DNA of 8,506 bases from Candidatus Zhuqueibacterota bacterium 4484_87 (lineage in GTDB: Bacteria > Zhuqueibacterota > Zhuqueibacteria > Thermofontimicrobiales > Thermofontimicrobiaceae), in NCBI GenBank assembly GCA_002085355.1, contig NATN01000092.1:1-8506 (forward strand), written 5' to 3'. Below, one piece after another: positions 6,839-8,506 of this stretch. Position numbers and translations under genes: made by a program. Under the pieces are notes generated by a model. That model was not told the DNA's origin. It saw only the letters and a list, made by a program, of their open reading frames with translations, and made no database searches. Position 1 is the stretch's first letter, and each line of letters begins with the position of its first letter.

Positions 6839-7366
6839 TCAACTTACTGCCGTTACCTCTGCTTCAGATTCTGTCTCGACTCCTGACCCTGATTTATGTA
6901 CCAGAAGCAATTCATTGGTAGTAAATATTTTTTCCATTTCCAAAATGATGATCAGTGAGCCCTGATAATTTGCCACGCCTTTGATGAATTCGGTTTTCAA
7001 ATGAGTTCCGATCTTTGGTGCTGGCTCGATTTGCTCCGGTTCGAGCAGAATCACTTCGCGCACAGCATCAGCCAATACGCCCAAAGTAGTTTTTTCTCCG
7101 TTCATATCAATATTAACAATGATAATGCAACTCTCACGCGTTTTCACCGTCTCTGACAGACCAAATTTGAGACGTAAATCTATGATGGGTACAATTTTCC
7201 CGCGCAAATTGATTACTCCGCGCATAAAATCAGGCGTGCGCGGAACCCGCGTAATCTGTTCAAAATCGAGAACAGACTGGACATTTTCTATCTCAAAACC
7301 ATATTGCTCCTGATCAAGCTCAAACGTCAGATAATGAGCTGATGTTATGGTTTGATTCTCATCCAC
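6839..7366 (-). CDS. cheW: Chemotaxis coupling protein CheW
   Basis: CheW links chemoreceptors to the kinase CheA in the signalling array. The 175-residue protein has the CheW fold signatures: HYLTFELDQEQYGFEIENVQ (11-30), ITRVPRTPDFMRGVINLRGK (38-57), then IVPIIDLRLKFGL (58-70). LGVLADAVREVILLEPEQIE matches the second subdomain. The C-terminal 20-odd residues (KSGSGVETESEAE...) are a non-conserved polar tail. The frame stays open to an ATG at 7447, but that would overlap the receptor gene by 65 nt and add 27 residues unlike CheW. Instead an AGGAG (7378..7374) sits exactly 7 nt before GTG 7366, so I call a GTG start. The gap to the receptor is 16 nt, consistent with co-transcription. Confidence 0.95.
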   Translation of the reverse strand: MDENQTITSAHYLTFELDQEQYGFEIENVQSVLDFEQITRVPRTPDFMRGVINLRGKIVPIIDLRLKFGLSETVKTRESCIIIVNIDMNGEKTTLGVLADAVREVILLEPEQIEPAPKIGTHLKTEFIKGVANYQGSLIIILEMEKIFTTNELLLVHKSGSGVETESEAEVTAVS

Positions 7367-7373
7367 TTTTCTT

Positions 7374-7378
7374 CTCCT
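7374..7378 (-). promoter_or_regulatory. Ribosome binding site (AGGAG) fixing the cheW GTG start
   Basis: AGGAG in the 16-nt gap after the receptor gene, 7 nt before GTG 7366. An ATG 4 nt further on is out of frame. This site rules against the longer frame that starts inside the receptor gene. Confidence 0.85.
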
Positions 7379-7382
7379 GATT

Positions 7383-8435
7383 TTAGTATCGTTCAAATTC
7401 TTCGTCCAGAGCGTCTTTTTTTCCAAACCCGTTGCCATCCAAGTCAATAGTCACCATTTTTTCAGGTTCTTCACTACCATTGTTATTGGGATGATAGCCC
7501 ACAAAATCGGTTCTCGCCTTTGTAGCAGTTTCAGGCGGCAAAGTGAGCTTATTATGTCCATGGCTCACACTTTCGCCCAAATGAAAAAACTCCACTGTTG
7601 CTCGCAACTGCATTGCCTGACTTGAAAGTTCTTCCGCAGTCGCAGCCAATTCCTCAGAGGCGGAAGCGTTTTGTTGAGTCACCGTATCCAATTGCTGAAT
7701 CGCTGCGTTTATTTGATCTGCTCCGAGACGTTGTTCTTTGCTCGCGGCTGAAATTTCCTGAACCAACCCCGATGTCCGCTCGATTTCCGGTATCAATCTA
7801 TCCAACACTGCACCTGCCCGCTCCACTGTTGCCACACTGGTAGCTGTCAGGCCACTGATCTCGGCAGCAGCTTTGCGGCTGCGTTCCGCTAATTTTCTCA
7901 CTTCAGCCGCCACAACGGCGAACCCCTTTCCCTGCTCGCCGGCTCTCGCAGCTTCAATAGCAGCATTAAGCGCTAACATATTCGTCTGTCGGGCTATTTC
8001 TTCAATGATGGAAATTTTTTCAGCGATACTGTGCATGGCATTGACCGTTTGTTTCACTGCGTCGCCGCCTTCGTGCGCATCCTGGGTCACTTGAATAGCA
8101 ATCTGTCCGGTCGTTTCAGCGTTATCCGCAGCCTGGCGAATATTGGAGACCATCTGTTCCATGGAAGATGCAACTTCCTCGGTGGACGCTGCCTGCTCCG
8201 TTGCGCCCTGCGACATTTGCTGGGAGGTGGAGCTGAGCTCCTCACTTCCGGCTGCTACGTTTTCAGCGGAAACGCGAATTTCAGAGACGATGTTCCGCAT
8301 TTTTTCGACCATTGATTTGACATCAGATAAAACTCCAGTCACTTTTTTATGCCCGGCACCTACATCGAAAGCAAAATCGCCTTTTGAAATCCGTTCCATT
8401 ATTTTCCGGATAATAAAAGATCGCCACGAATCCAT
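7383..8435 (-). CDS. Methyl-accepting chemotaxis protein, cytoplasmic signalling part (N-terminus uncertain)
   Basis: 350 residues from ATG 8435. Residues 10-50 (RKIMERISKGDF ... MVEKMRNI) resemble the end of a HAMP domain. The first methylation helix (about 60-98) has E/Q pairs in A/S/T/G context, such as GSEELSS, TSQQMSQ, ATEQAAS and STEEVAS; the glutamines at 72-73 and 81 are candidate CheB/CheD targets. The hairpin tip EEIARQTNMLALNAAIEAAR (145-164) followed by AGEQGKGFAVVAAEVRKLAER (165-185) is canonical. The second methylation helix contains SASEELAATAEELSSQA (258-274). By eye, the arm after the tip is one heptad shorter than in E. coli Tsr, suggesting the 34H class. A polar tail of about 60 residues ends in DEEFERY. 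No transmembrane helix or sensor domain is seen. An in-frame TGA lies at 8501..8499 and ATG 8435 has no good ribosome site (ATG 8399 has GGAAAA upstream), so the true start, or a disrupted 5' part, is unresolved. Confidence 0.88.
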   Translation of the reverse strand: MDSWRSFIIRKIMERISKGDFAFDVGAGHKKVTGVLSDVKSMVEKMRNIVSEIRVSAENVAAGSEELSSTSQQMSQGATEQAASTEEVASSMEQMVSNIRQAADNAETTGQIAIQVTQDAHEGGDAVKQTVNAMHSIAEKISIIEEIARQTNMLALNAAIEAARAGEQGKGFAVVAAEVRKLAERSRKAAAEISGLTATSVATVERAGAVLDRLIPEIERTSGLVQEISAASKEQRLGADQINAAIQQLDTVTQQNASASEELAATAEELSSQAMQLRATVEFFHLGESVSHGHNKLTLPPETATKARTDFVGYHPNNNGSEEPEKMVTIDLDGNGFGKKDALDEEFERY

Positions 8436-8506
8436 AACAGAGTATGGATCATTTCCAGGTTCATATGCGGATAAATGGGCGGCAACCTGTGTTAAAGCTC
8501 AACTAG
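8436..8506 (-). other. Unassigned 71 nt upstream of the receptor gene
   Basis: In the receptor frame this reads open for 21 codons (ALTQVAAHLSAYEPGNDPYS then V) back to a TGA at 8501..8499, with no ATG, GTG or TTG start. The other two minus-strand frames carry stops. I see no convincing promoter or ribosome binding site. It may be the 3' end of an upstream region or a leader; the window ends too soon to tell. Confidence 0.5.

Noticed and set aside
7367..7447. A 27-residue N-terminal extension of CheW overlapping the receptor gene
   Set aside because: The added residues do not resemble CheW, and a perfect AGGAG sits 7 nt before GTG 7366.
7415..7450. EF-hand-like segment DLDGNG near the receptor C-terminus
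   Set aside because: Positions 1, 3, 5 and 6 fit a calcium loop, but position 8 is Gly rather than hydrophobic, position 12 is Ala rather than Glu, and flanking helices are not evident.
8436..8506. A small protein (ATG at 8464, about 21 codons) overlapping the receptor start in another frame
   Set aside because: It has no ribosome binding site, ends quickly at a stop inside the receptor gene and resembles nothing known.

Overview
The window is one strand of genes: every gene I can support lies on the minus strand, so the text below reads from high to low coordinates. Coding density is high, base composition is moderately AT-rich, and no tRNA, rRNA, CRISPR array or insertion sequence is visible. 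The host is probably a motile bacterium that uses methylation-adapted chemotaxis including CheD. CheD is absent from E. coli but common in Firmicutes, Thermotogae, deltaproteobacteria and many lesser-known phyla. I cannot fix the phylum from sequence alone. The gene mix would fit a Gram-negative, uncultured-type lineage such as the Calditrichota/KSB1 or deltaproteobacterial range, but that is a low-confidence guess.

Region A (8435 down to 3415) is a compact chemotaxis cassette in the order MCP, cheW, cheR, cheB, a small histidine-kinase-like protein, cheD. Gaps are 16, 67, 40 and 22 nt and the last pair overlaps, so it reads as one operon. It holds the complete receptor-adaptation set: a receptor signalling domain, the CheW coupler, the CheR methyltransferase, the CheB methylesterase with its receiver domain, and the CheD glutamine deamidase. 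There is no CheA, CheY or CheC inside the window. Two things stand out. The receptor seems to have no sensor or transmembrane region. The kinase-like protein between cheB and cheD has an intact ATP-binding domain but carries asparagine where the phospho-accepting histidine of the H-box should be.

Region B (3414 down to 3136) is the only sizeable non-coding stretch (279 nt). It holds a perfect 11-bp AT-rich inverted repeat, a near-consensus sigma70-type promoter (TTGACA, 17 nt, TATATT) pointing at the next gene, and an 11-nt near-perfect direct repeat in the predicted leader. It separates the chemotaxis unit from a metabolic unit.

Region C (3135 down to 1) is a carbohydrate-phosphate group: an unusually long HAD-superfamily phosphatase/phosphomutase-like protein, a PfkB/ribokinase-family sugar kinase 58 nt behind it, and, after 123 nt, the N-terminal third of an aldo/keto reductase very like E. 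coli YghZ/Gpr (L-glyceraldehyde-3-phosphate reductase), cut by the window edge. Together they suggest phosphorylation, dephosphorylation and reduction of small sugars or triose phosphates. The substrate is not readable from the sequence.
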